Shown: piece by piece, positions 16,631 through 24,498 of the stretch
How positions within the stretch are numbered: position 1 is the first letter of the stretch
Layout of the letters: each line of letters opens with the position of its first letter
DNA from: UMGS1590 sp900552455
Lineage (GTDB): Bacteria; Bacillota; Peptococcia; Peptococcales; Peptococcaceae
Direction of reading: 5' to 3'
Assembly: GCA_963931105.1 (NCBI GenBank)
Contig: OZ007004.1
Span: forward strand, 372,001 to 436,000
DNA: 64,000 nt
Notes under the pieces: generated by a model
Database searches by the model: none
What the model saw: only the letters and a program-made list of their open reading frames with translations
Told to the model about the DNA's origin: nothing
Made by a program: the position numbers and the translations under genes

Positions 16631-16720
16631 GAACACTCACCTCTTTCATCCACTATTATAGCCGGGAAATCCGTAAGCGGCAAGCATCCGTCGCGCGCAA
16701 ATGATTTTTCGCGTCGGCCA

Positions 16721-16749
16721 TTGCCGCCGGCAAAAACTCTCTGTATAAT
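16721..16749 (+). promoter_or_regulatory. Promoter for the SLC13-type permease gene
   Basis: TTGCCG (16721-16726), 17 bases, TATAAT (16744-16749). Confidence 0.7.
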
Positions 16750-16799
16750 AGAGATATTGCCTGCTGCGCTCTGCGCAGAAACCAAGGAGGGACACCACG

Positions 16800-17933
16800 A
16801 TGAAAAAAATTCTGCAATTCTTACGACAGGAAACCGTGCTTTCCGTCGCTTTTGTGCTCGCGCTCATTTCTTCCTTCATCGTGCATCCCGACAGCGCCTG
16901 GCTCGCGTATCCCGACTACCGCACCCTCGCGCTGCTCTTCTGTCTCATGATCATCGTCGCCGGATTGCAGCATCTCGGCGTCTTCGCCCTGCTCGGACAG
17001 ACGCTCATCAAAAAAGCCCACAGCCTGCGCATGCTCTACGCCATCATGATCCTGCTCTGCTTTTTCTCCAGCATGATCATCACCAACGACGTCAGCCTCA
17101 TCACCTTCGTTCCCTTTACTATCCTCGTTTTCCGTATGGTCGAGCGCGAAGACCGCGTGCTCAAGCTCATCGTTCTCGAGACCATCGCCGCCAACCTCGG
17201 CAGCATGGCCACCCCCATCGGCAATCCGCAAAATCTCTATCTCTACTCCATCTCCGAAATGCCCTTCAGAGATTTCGCCTGGGCCGTCTGGCCATACACC
17301 GCCCTCGCCCTCGTCCTGCTCATCCTCAGCATCCGCAGCGTGCGCGAAGCGCCCCTCGCCCACCGTCTCACCAGCGACGAACCACGCGCCGAGATCGCGC
17401 CGACGCAAAACCTCCATCGCGCCATGCTGCCCTTCCTCGCGCTGCTCGCGCTCTGTCTGCTCGTCGTTTTCCGCGTTCTGCCCTACGGCCCCGTGCTCCT
17501 CATCGTCGTCGCCGTTATTTTTGTCGTCGACCGCAGCCTCTTCCGCCAGGTTGATTACAGCCTGCTCGCGACATTTCTCTGCTTCTTCGTCTTCATCGGC
17601 AACGTCGGACGCATTCCCGCCGTCAGCACCCTCCTCGTCACCCTCATGAACGGTCGCGAACTCGGGCTCGGCATCCTCACCAGCCAGGTCATCAGCAACG
17701 TTCCCGCCGCCATTTTGCTCTCCGGCTTCACCAGCGATCTCACCACCCTCTGCACCGCCGTCAATCTCGGCGGCCTCGGCACCCTCATCGCATCGCTGGC
17801 CAGCCTCATCTCCTTCAAATTTTTCAGCAAAAACTATCCCCAACAAAAAGCCGCCTTCCTGCGCGTCTTCACCCTCTGGAACCTCGGCTTCCTCATCATC
17901 CTCACCTTCCTCGCCATGCTCCTCGGTGCATGA
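16800..17933 (+). CDS. SLC13/ArsB-type (ion transporter superfamily) permease
   Basis: 377 residues with 9-10 hydrophobic spans. ITNDVSLITFVPFTI and IAANLGSMATPIGNPQNLYLY match the conserved paired helical-hairpin motifs of the IT superfamily (CitMHS, DASS, ArsB). The second half repeats the motif as LTSQVISNVPAAILLSGF. Such proteins carry dicarboxylates, citrate or arsenite. The substrate here is undetermined. Promoter and AAGGAGG site are good; a terminator follows. Divergent from niaR by 169 bases. Confidence 0.82.
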   Translation: MKKILQFLRQETVLSVAFVLALISSFIVHPDSAWLAYPDYRTLALLFCLMIIVAGLQHLGVFALLGQTLIKKAHSLRMLYAIMILLCFFSSMIITNDVSLITFVPFTILVFRMVEREDRVLKLIVLETIAANLGSMATPIGNPQNLYLYSISEMPFRDFAWAVWPYTALALVLLILSIRSVREAPLAHRLTSDEPRAEIAPTQNLHRAMLPFLALLALCLLVVFRVLPYGPVLLIVVAVIFVVDRSLFRQVDYSLLATFLCFFVFIGNVGRIPAVSTLLVTLMNGRELGLGILTSQVISNVPAAILLSGFTSDLTTLCTAVNLGGLGTLIASLASLISFKFFSKNYPQQKAAFLRVFTLWNLGFLIILTFLAMLLGA

Positions 17934-17950
17934 CACAAGCTTTTCCCCCA

Positions 17951-17974
17951 CCGCTCCAATTCGGAGCGGTTTTT
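17951..17974 (+). terminator. Terminator after SLC13-type permease gene
   Basis: CCGCTCC-AATTC-GGAGCGG followed by TTTTTC. Confidence 0.8.
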
Positions 17975-17987
17975 CTTTACAGCTGTC

Positions 17988-18038
17988 TTGACAGGCGAGC
18001 TGCTTTTTCGTACAATAGCGTTGTTATCTGTCATGACA
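17988..18038 (+). promoter_or_regulatory. Strong promoter with a downstream dyad for the PTS IIC-like gene
   Basis: TTGACA (17988-17993), 17 bases, TACAAT (18011-18016). Near the transcript start is a perfect 10-base palindrome TGTCATGACA (18029-18038), within TCATGACACCTGTTCA. Its place just after the start point suits a repressor operator. NiaR is encoded nearby, but I cannot show that this is its site. Confidence 0.6.
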
Positions 18039-18072
18039 CCTGTTCAGACCATTGTAAAGGAGTCTTCATTCT

Positions 18073-19167
18073 ATGGGAAAAGTACGCGCGTTTCTGAAAC
18101 GCAAGGATATTGAAATCTCACTGCGGCGCTACGGCATTGATGCGCTGGGCGCGATGGCGCAGGGACTTTTTTGCTCGCTCCTCATCGGCACGATCATCGA
18201 CACCATCGGCACGCAGTTCCATGTGGCAGCGCTGACGGAAACCGTCGCCACAATCTCCGGCAACGACTACACCGTCGGTGGACTGGCCAGCGCCATGAGC
18301 GGACCGGCGATGGCGGTGGCGATCGGCTATGCGCTGCGTTGTCCGCCGCTTGTGCTGTTTTCGCTGATCACTGTCGGCTTTTCGGCAAACGCGCTGGGCG
18401 GCGCCGGCGGACCTTTGGCGGTGCTATTTGTCGCGATCCTCGCTGCCGAGCTTGGCAAAGCAGTGAGCAAGGAAACGAAGATCGATATTCTCGTGACGCC
18501 GCTGGTCACGATCGGCGCCGGTATCGCCCTTTCAGCGGCGATCGCGCCTGCGCTCGGCGCTGCGGCGATGAAAGTTGGCAGCCTGATCATGTGGGCCACA
18601 GAATTGCAGCCGTTCTGGATGGGCATTCTCGTCTCGGTGCTCGTGGGCATCGCGCTGACGCTGCCGATCTCTTCTGCGGCGATCTGCGCGGCCCTTTCCC
18701 TCACAGGATTGGCCGGCGGCGCTGCCGTGGCTGGCTGCTGCGCGCAGATGGTCGGTTTCGCGGTGATGAGCTTCCCCGAAAATCGCTGGGGCGGACTTGT
18801 CAGTCAGGGACTCGGCACCTCGATGCTGCAGATGGGCAACATTGTGCGCAATCCCTGGATCTGGGTGGCGCCAACATTGGCCAGCGCTGTCACGGGACCG
18901 CTTGCGACCTGTTTTTTTAGTCTCGAGATGAACGGCACGCCGGTATCCTCTGGCATGGGCACCTGCGGCATGGTCGGGCCGATCGGCGTCTATTCCGGCT
19001 GGGTGGCGGATGTCGCTGCGGGAGCGAAAGCTGCGATCACTGGATTTGACTGGCTCGGGCTCGTGCTCATCTGCTTTGTGCTGCCGGCGATCCTGTCGCC
19101 GCTCTTCAACCAGATCATGCGCAAGCTTGGCAAGGTCAAAGATGGCGACCTCACCCTCGATGCATAG
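18073..19167 (+). CDS. PfoR-type PTS EIIC-like membrane protein
   Basis: 364 residues, about nine membrane spans, rich in Gly/Ala. The opening RKDIEISLRRYGIDALGAMAQGLF and the PTS_EIIC_2 pattern (GLASAMSGPAMAVAIGYAL, SFPENRWGGLVSQGLGTSMLQ) match the PfoR family. PfoR was named as a regulator of perfringolysin but is a membrane permease-like protein with no IIA/IIB partner known. There are no PTS phosphorylation domains nearby. A strong promoter, a 10-base-spaced AAAGGAG and a terminator make it monocistronic. Confidence 0.83.
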   Translation: MGKVRAFLKRKDIEISLRRYGIDALGAMAQGLFCSLLIGTIIDTIGTQFHVAALTETVATISGNDYTVGGLASAMSGPAMAVAIGYALRCPPLVLFSLITVGFSANALGGAGGPLAVLFVAILAAELGKAVSKETKIDILVTPLVTIGAGIALSAAIAPALGAAAMKVGSLIMWATELQPFWMGILVSVLVGIALTLPISSAAICAALSLTGLAGGAAVAGCCAQMVGFAVMSFPENRWGGLVSQGLGTSMLQMGNIVRNPWIWVAPTLASAVTGPLATCFFSLEMNGTPVSSGMGTCGMVGPIGVYSGWVADVAAGAKAAITGFDWLGLVLICFVLPAILSPLFNQIMRKLGKVKDGDLTLDA

Positions 19168-19172
19168 ATCAC

Positions 19173-19204
19173 AAACGCTCGTCAAAAATGACGGGCGTTT
19201 TTCT
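19173..19204 (+). terminator. Terminator after PfoR-type gene
   Basis: AAACGCTCGTCA-AAAA-TGACGGGCGTTT, then TTCTC. Confidence 0.75.
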
Positions 19205-19205
19205 C

Positions 19206-19234
19206 TTTCCAAAGCAGATCGGTCGGAGTATAAT
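19206..19234 (+). promoter_or_regulatory. Promoter for the small siroheme reductase gene
   Basis: TATAAT at 19229-19234 with a weak TTTCCA (19206-19211) 17 bases upstream, immediately after the preceding terminator. Confidence 0.55.
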
Positions 19235-19285
19235 AGGAAGCGTTGAATAAAAGAAATCATTCCGGATCATTTTAGGAGGAAGAGA

Positions 19286-19939
19286 ATGGAATTTAAGACC
19301 CACGTAACCCTGCACAAAGACGGCACCTATTCCCTCGGTGTCAATCTCGACTACGGCTTCATGAGCCCTGACGACATGATCAAGCTCGCCGAGCTCGCCA
19401 AAAAGCACAACGTCGGCGAAATGATGTGCACCACCGCCAAAAAGATCAGCTTCTACAACGTCGCTGAAGCAGACGTCAACCCACTCTGGGATGACATTCT
19501 CGCCACCTTCGGCGACCGCGTGCGCAATCCAAAGGGCAAGATCATCGTCTGCCCAGGCCAGGGCCGCTGCAAATTTGCAATGCCTGGCTTTGAAGGCCAC
19601 GCTCTCGCAGACGAGATCGTCAAGATCACCCAGGCTCACAACGCCGGCAAGATCAAAGTCGGTGTCGCTACCTGCCCACGCTGCTGCTCCATGGCCCAGG
19701 TTCGCGACGTTGCTGTTTACGCATCTGCCAAAGGCTGGACCGTCGCCGTCGGCGGCAATGGCGGTTCCAAACCAGCCACCGGCACCACCGTCGCCAGCGG
19801 TCTTTCTGACGAAGAAGCACTCGCTGTCGTCGACAAGATCTACACCTACATCGAAGAAAAGAAGAACGGCAACGAGCGCACCAATCGCCTCATCGCCCGT
19901 CTCGGCATCGACGATCTCAAAGCCTATCTCGCTGAATAA
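19286..19939 (+). CDS. Small single-unit siroheme/[4Fe-4S] sulfite or nitrite reductase-like protein
   Basis: 217 residues. The cysteines C89-X5-C95 (CPGQGRC) and C130-X3-C134 (CPRCC) form the pattern that holds the coupled [4Fe-4S]-siroheme centre in sulfite and nitrite reductases. Only one ferredoxin-like half plus the cofactor domain is present, so it resembles the low-molecular-weight assimilatory-type sulfite reductases (about 23-27 kDa) described in sulfate reducers and methanogens. The role could be sulfite reduction or a related six-electron reaction; no electron donor gene is adjacent. A distinct asrABC operon lies 18 kb away. Confidence 0.8.
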   Translation: MEFKTHVTLHKDGTYSLGVNLDYGFMSPDDMIKLAELAKKHNVGEMMCTTAKKISFYNVAEADVNPLWDDILATFGDRVRNPKGKIIVCPGQGRCKFAMPGFEGHALADEIVKITQAHNAGKIKVGVATCPRCCSMAQVRDVAVYASAKGWTVAVGGNGGSKPATGTTVASGLSDEEALAVVDKIYTYIEEKKNGNERTNRLIARLGIDDLKAYLAE

Positions 19940-19951
19940 TCCTCAATGACA

Positions 19952-19997
19952 AAAGCGCTGAGCCTGCACCCTATTCGGTGCGCTCAGCGCTTTTTCT
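19952..19997. terminator. Bidirectional terminator between siroheme protein and lutC
   Basis: AAAGCGCTGAGC pairs with GCTCAGCGCTTT around an inner CACC/GGTG stem. T-runs or near T-runs occur on both strands, serving the convergent genes. Confidence 0.8.
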
Positions 19998-20005
19998 ATG
20001 CTTTT

Positions 20006-20707
20006 TTACAGATCCTCGACGACGATATAATATTCGCGCGTTGGTCCGTGGACACCGGTGACCATGACAGATTCAATATCCCCAGTGGAGGACGGTCCGC
20101 TGATAAAAAGGAAATACGTTGGCAGCGCATCGCTCTCGCCCATGGCGTCAATTTCCGGTGCGACGTCGGTGAGCGTCGCTTTGAGTCTGCTCTGGAAAAT
20201 GACGGAGATGTGCGCCGGCGGCAAAAGGCTCACGATCTTGCCGCAGCGTTCGTCGGCGAGCTCCAATACGGTGCCCGTGTCGGCGATGGCGCGGAACGGA
20301 ATGGTGATGCTGACGTCGGCCTGCTCGATCGTCGCGCGCTGTTCGGCAGCGTCGTTGTTCTTGTCGTAGCCGTACACCTCCGCGCCGCTTTTTTTCGCCA
20401 GCGCCATGAGGTCGATGCCGTCAGCGGAAGTATCCGCCGGAACAACGACGCACTTTGGCGCTTCTTTTTCGATGATGGCGGCGAGGGTTTTGGCCAGACT
20501 TTTTTTGTCGCAGGTAAAGAGGGTAAAATCGCGCACCTTCTGCTGGCTGGCGAGCTGATCGCGCAAGCCCTGGGCATCGAGCCCGCGCAGACGCGAAAAC
20601 TGCAGCCCCTGGCTGTAATCGTAAGCGTCAGCAATCTGCTCCGGCACGCTGTCGCGGCCGAGGGCCTGGGAAATGCGGCCGATAAAGGTTTTCTGATCCA
20701 TTTCCAT
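20006..20707 (-). CDS. lutC: LutC-type lactate utilisation protein (LUD domain)
   Basis: 233 residues. The LUD fold is recognised by ITIPFRAIADTGTVLEL and SVMVTGVHGPTREYYIVVEDL near the end. LutC is a subunit of the LutABC iron-sulfur lactate oxidation complex. Its ATG follows directly on the lutB stop, with AAGGAGGG inside the lutB end, so the two are coupled. No lutA gene (the cysteine-rich CCG-domain subunit) is present. A terminator follows. Confidence 0.85.
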   Translation of the reverse strand: MEMDQKTFIGRISQALGRDSVPEQIADAYDYSQGLQFSRLRGLDAQGLRDQLASQQKVRDFTLFTCDKKSLAKTLAAIIEKEAPKCVVVPADTSADGIDLMALAKKSGAEVYGYDKNNDAAEQRATIEQADVSITIPFRAIADTGTVLELADERCGKIVSLLPPAHISVIFQSRLKATLTDVAPEIDAMGESDALPTYFLFISGPSSTGDIESVMVTGVHGPTREYYIVVEDL

Positions 20708-22153
20708 TTAGCGTCCCTCCTTTTCGTGTTTCTTCCACCAATCGCGGAATTCTCCGCCGCGCAACAGCGGCAGATCGCGGCTCTGCGTCCAGTTTTTCAG
20801 CACCGGCAGCTTCACTTTGTCGGTGAGATGCGCGCCTTCGCCTGTCGCTTTGGCAAAGAGCTTCATCGCCGGATTCCCCACGCGCGTCCCGGCGCGATAA
20901 ATCGGCGCATAACCGAGCGCCTGACCGGCAGCGGCGAAGAGCTGATGCTCTTCCTTGCTCTGCAGGTTTGTCTGCTCGACAATATCCTGACGCTCTGCCA
21001 AAATGAGCTCATGCAGCGGAATCTTCACCGGGCAGAATTCTGCGCAGGCACCGCAAAGGGTGCAGGCGTATGGCAGATCCTTCGTGTAGGCGTCGAATCC
21101 CTGCAGAAGCGGCGTGTAGAGAATGCCCATCGGCCCCTGGTAGCAGGCGCCGTACCCATGGCCGGTGATGTGGCGGAAGACCGGGCAGACATTCTGACAG
21201 GTGCCGCAGCGCACACAGCGCAGCATTTTGTTGTATTTGCTACCGAGGATCTTCGAGCGGCCGTTGTCGATGAGGATGATGTGCACCTCTTTGGCGCCGT
21301 CCTGCGCCTGGGCGCTGCGCGGCCCGTTGGTAAAACTCATATAGCCGGCGATCGTGGTACCGACGGCGCAGCGCACGAAGATCTGCATCATCGCATCGAA
21401 GGCCTGCATATTTGGCAGCAACCGCTCCATGCCCATGAGCACGATCTGCGTCTCCGGCAGGCTCGTGACCATGCGCCCGTTGCCTTCGTTGGTGAGAATA
21501 CTCGTAGAACCGGTAGAAGCGATGGCGAAGTTGCAGCCGGTGATGCCGATGTCAGCGGCCAGGAATTTCTGGCGCAGCTTTTCGCGCGCAAAAAGCGTCA
21601 TTTCGTGGGCTTCCATGGCGCCACTGTAGCCCTGCTCCACAAAAAGATTGTAGGTCGCCTTGATGTCCATGTGCATGCCGGGCATGATCAGGTGCGACGG
21701 ATGGTTCCAGTTGTCGAGCTGCACCATGTACTCGCCAAGGTCCGTCTCGTTGACCTCAATGCCATCGGCAAGCAACGTTTCGTTGCAGCCCACTTCTTCT
21801 GACACCATGCTTTTCGATTTGACGACGCTTTTGGCGCCCTTCGCATGGCAGATGTCCAGCAGAATGCGCTGCGCATCTTCGGCGGTGTCGGCGAAATGAA
21901 CGATGTTGCCGTTGGCCGTCGTTTTCTCAATAAACTGCGACAGATAATAATCAAGATGGCTGAGGACGTCGTCGCGGATCTGCGCCATCTGCGCGCGATA
22001 CGTTTCCCAGCCCTCGTAAGTCGCCATCTGCGCTTCGCGGCGGGCGTTGAAATTTCCCTGCGCAGAGCGCGTGGCATTGCGGGCAAAATCGTCGGCCAGA
22101 CAGGACTGGATGTGGTCCTTCATGGTCGATGTATCATCAAATAATAAACTCAT
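20708..22153 (-). CDS. lutB: LutB-type iron-sulfur lactate utilisation protein
   Basis: 481 residues. The N-terminal LUD domain (ITGCNFAIASTGSTSILTNE) is followed by two [4Fe-4S] ferredoxin motifs, CVRCGTCQNVCP and CTLCGACAEFCP, and a C-terminal helical tail. LutB carries electrons in NAD-independent L-lactate oxidation. I chose the ATG at 22153 (MSLLFDD), ten bases after GGGAG; the open frame upstream lacks support. It lies downstream of the symporter in the same direction, so uptake of the substrate and its oxidation are probably coordinated. Confidence 0.87.
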   Translation of the reverse strand: MSLLFDDTSTMKDHIQSCLADDFARNATRSAQGNFNARREAQMATYEGWETYRAQMAQIRDDVLSHLDYYLSQFIEKTTANGNIVHFADTAEDAQRILLDICHAKGAKSVVKSKSMVSEEVGCNETLLADGIEVNETDLGEYMVQLDNWNHPSHLIMPGMHMDIKATYNLFVEQGYSGAMEAHEMTLFAREKLRQKFLAADIGITGCNFAIASTGSTSILTNEGNGRMVTSLPETQIVLMGMERLLPNMQAFDAMMQIFVRCAVGTTIAGYMSFTNGPRSAQAQDGAKEVHIILIDNGRSKILGSKYNKMLRCVRCGTCQNVCPVFRHITGHGYGACYQGPMGILYTPLLQGFDAYTKDLPYACTLCGACAEFCPVKIPLHELILAERQDIVEQTNLQSKEEHQLFAAAGQALGYAPIYRAGTRVGNPAMKLFAKATGEGAHLTDKVKLPVLKNWTQSRDLPLLRGGEFRDWWKKHEKEGR

Positions 22154-22177
22154 AACATAACACTCCCAATATGAATG

Positions 22178-22197
22178 AGGGCCGCAAGCGCGGCCCT
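22178..22197 (-). other. Hairpin between symporter and lutB
   Basis: AGGGCCGC-AAGC-GCGGCCCT, eight perfect pairs, but no T-run follows on the minus strand. It may reduce readthrough or protect the lutBC end of a processed message rather than terminate. Confidence 0.6.
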
Positions 22198-22209
22198 TCA
22201 CCCGTTCGA

Positions 22210-23655
22210 TCATTGTTTTTCGATTACTTTTTTCTTCTTCAGATTCTCCGTTGGTGCCGGGCGTTTGTCCAGCTGCGAGAGCACAAAGCCGATCAGGCTC
22301 ATGAGCGTCACTGTGTAGATCGCCTGACCAAGAATGCGCCATTCCGGTACGATCAGCTGCACGACGATGTAGGTCACCATGCCGAAAACGAGGGTGATCC
22401 AACCAGTGGAACGTTTCACCGTTTTCGGGAAGAGGAACATCGCCGTCATCAGGATCGCATACGGCGCGAACAGCGTCAGCGCGCTCATCAAGGCGTTTAA
22501 GATGTTCGACACCTGCGTTGCAGCGATGTAGCTGATGATGATGACTGCCAGACAGACGCCGCGGGAAATGCGCAGACGCGTTTTGCGGCTAACGCCCTTG
22601 TAGAAATATTTGAAGATCACATCTTCGCTGACCATGGTGCTGACGCCCATCATCAGACCCGTCGCCGTGGACACATCCGCTGCCCAGAGCCCAGCCAGCA
22701 GGATCCCGGCCACCCAGCTTGGCAGCTCCATGACCACCGATGGCAAAGCCATCGCAGAGGATTCCAGCCCAGGGAAGTATGCTGCTGCAACGATCCCGAA
22801 GATCGCGCTCATAAATCCGGCAGGGATCATCAGGATCCCCGCAAAGATCGTCCCTTTGCGCGCATCCTCCGGCGAACGTGCAGCGATGATGTTCTGGATG
22901 ACACCGCCGTTTGGCACGGCATCGATGATCATCGTCACGAACCAGGCGACAATCGCCGCCAGACCCATACCGCTGACGAGGCTGTACCAGTGACTACCGT
23001 CTCCACTCATCCCTGCCGGTAAAGCCATATTGATCGTCTCAAAGCCGCCAAAATGGAACACCGTCGCGATCACACCAACCGTCAGGCCGATGTAGATGAC
23101 CGCAATGTTGACCACATTGGACAGACTCGCTGCCATCAGACCGCCGACGAAACTGATCAGCCCGAACATCACCGCTGAAACGATGATCCCCAGCTCAAGA
23201 CTGAAAACGTCCGGCATCAGCGCCGTCAGGATCGTGCCGCCAGCAATGATCTGCAGGGCGATGATGACCGTGTTGATGATGACCTGGATGCAGGTACTCA
23301 CCAGAGAAAAGCTTTCTCCAAACACACAGCCCAGCATCTTGTTGATCGTGTCGTACTCGCACTGGCGCATATGGCTGGCCAGCGCAAAGCCGACGATGAT
23401 CGCACCGGCTGCCCAGGCGACATCATACCAGCCAGCGGAGATACCGGTGGTGTAAGCGTTCTGCGCAATGCCGACCGTTGACGAGCCACCGACAGCAATA
23501 CCGGCGATCATAACGCCGACAAGCGGCCAGGAGAGCTTCTTTTCGGCGAGCAGAAACGCTTCCGCCGATTTGTTGCGCTGGAACGTCGTCGACGCCCAGG
23601 CCACAAAGAGAAGCAGCAACATGTAAACAACAACAATAATCAATGCAATATTCAT
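22210..23655 (-). CDS. Sodium:solute symporter (SSS family)
   Basis: 481 residues with about 13 membrane spans. VGVMIAGIAVGGSSTVGIAQNAYTTG and GLWAADVSTATGLMMGVSTM match sodium:solute symporter segments that include the Na+-binding Ser/Thr. It lies directly upstream of lutBC, so a monocarboxylate such as lactate is a reasonable guess for the substrate. A GAAGAGGTG site precedes the ATG at 23655. A basic C-terminal tail (KKKKVIEKQ) is cytosolic. Confidence 0.85.
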   Translation of the reverse strand: MNIALIIVVVYMLLLLFVAWASTTFQRNKSAEAFLLAEKKLSWPLVGVMIAGIAVGGSSTVGIAQNAYTTGISAGWYDVAWAAGAIIVGFALASHMRQCEYDTINKMLGCVFGESFSLVSTCIQVIINTVIIALQIIAGGTILTALMPDVFSLELGIIVSAVMFGLISFVGGLMAASLSNVVNIAVIYIGLTVGVIATVFHFGGFETINMALPAGMSGDGSHWYSLVSGMGLAAIVAWFVTMIIDAVPNGGVIQNIIAARSPEDARKGTIFAGILMIPAGFMSAIFGIVAAAYFPGLESSAMALPSVVMELPSWVAGILLAGLWAADVSTATGLMMGVSTMVSEDVIFKYFYKGVSRKTRLRISRGVCLAVIIISYIAATQVSNILNALMSALTLFAPYAILMTAMFLFPKTVKRSTGWITLVFGMVTYIVVQLIVPEWRILGQAIYTVTLMSLIGFVLSQLDKRPAPTENLKKKKVIEKQ

Positions 23656-23768
23656 TCAACTTCACCTCTTCCTTCCATTCTTCCTGATCTACACTGAGTT
23701 CAGCTGATGAATGATGTTTGCCTTCTCATTGTATGCCACATTGTGAAAATTTTCCAGAGTTATTACAT

Positions 23769-23794
23769 AAAAATTCATTGATAGATGAATTTTT
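23769..23794. other. AT-rich perfect hairpin upstream of the symporter
   Basis: AAAAATTCAT-TGATAG-ATGAATTTTT, 10 pairs, followed by T on the plus strand. It sits about 110 bases upstream of the symporter start, in the untranslated region between uspA and the symporter. Could be a terminator for rightward readthrough or an operator. Confidence 0.5.
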
Positions 23795-23810
23795 TTCGCG
23801 TTTTCCGCCG

Positions 23811-23852
23811 AAAAACGACAGAAAGCCGCCGCTGATCAGCGACCGCTTTCTG
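23811..23852 (-). terminator. Terminator after uspA-like gene
   Basis: On the minus strand CAGAAAGC and GCTTTCTG enclose an inner GCTGATCAGC dyad, then TCGTTTTTC. Confidence 0.75.
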
Positions 23853-23860
23853 GATAAATA

Positions 23861-24289
23861 TTAGTGTACAATCATCACCGGTACTTCTGCGTTCGCAAGC
23901 ACATTTTTCGCGACACTGCCGACAAGGAAACGGCGCAGCGCCGAACCCAGCCCCTGCGAGCCCATGACAATGAGATCGCAGCCCAGCTTTTCTGTAGCAG
24001 CGAGAATGCTCTTGGCCACACAGCCAACAACCACCTGCGTCTCCGCCTCGCCGTTATAAGATTCCACGCGGCGCGCCAGATATTTCTCCGCTTCTGCGCA
24101 GTCGCGCTGCACACTCGCATTGGTCACCGCCGGGCTTCCCATCGTGCAGTCAAAATCCGGATCGCTGACCACATAGAGCAGCGTCAGCCGAGCGCCGAAT
24201 GCCTCCTGCAGACGCTCCGCTTCCACCAGCGCGCGCTCCGAGCATTCCGAGCCATCTAGGGGAACAAGAATATGTTTGTAACCGTCCAT
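23861..24289 (-). CDS. Universal stress protein (UspA family)
   Basis: 142 residues. The opening HILVPLDGSECSERALVEAERL and the ATP-binding loop GSQGLGSALRRFLVGSVAKNV (GxxGx9GS pattern) place it in the ATP-binding UspA class. Universal stress proteins help survival under starvation or energy stress. The ATG at 24289 follows AAAGGTGTGAG; the open frame upstream has no site. Monocistronic between its own promoter and terminator. Confidence 0.9.
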   Translation of the reverse strand: MDGYKHILVPLDGSECSERALVEAERLQEAFGARLTLLYVVSDPDFDCTMGSPAVTNASVQRDCAEAEKYLARRVESYNGEAETQVVVGCVAKSILAATEKLGCDLIVMGSQGLGSALRRFLVGSVAKNVLANAEVPVMIVH

Positions 24290-24325
24290 AAATCTCACAC
24301 CTTTCCTGTGTTTGTTTCTGTTTAT

Positions 24326-24354
24326 ATTGTACCGCAGCCTCACAAAAGATGCCA
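24326..24354 (-). promoter_or_regulatory. Promoter of the uspA-like gene overlapping a 20-base repeat
   Basis: On the minus strand TGGCAT (24349-24354) and TACAAT (24326-24331) are 17 bases apart. The spacer and -35 lie in a 20-base sequence (24335-24354) that recurs exactly at 32687-32706. Confidence 0.5.
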
Positions 24355-24463
24355 CCCCAATTGTTGGCTTCTGACACCTCGCATCGCCGCCGTCGCAAAA
24401 GCGCGCTCTCCATTGTTCATCACTGCTGGAAAATGTAAAGGCTCCTTTTTCGAACATCCATAA

Positions 24464-24495
24464 AAACAGCACCCACCACCTGGTGGATGCTGTTT
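24464..24495 (-). terminator. Terminator of the NikA-like gene and its operon
   Basis: On the minus strand AAACAGCATCCACC-AGGT? folds onto GGTGGGTGCTGTTT, followed by TTATGG; the plus-strand arms are 24464-24476 and 24483-24495. It lies three bases past the stop codon. Confidence 0.7.
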
Positions 24496-24498
24496 GTC

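Noticed and set aside
19946..21802. A 618-codon rightward frame opposite lutC and lutB
   Set aside because: Shadow of well-identified leftward genes; no plausible start or motif.
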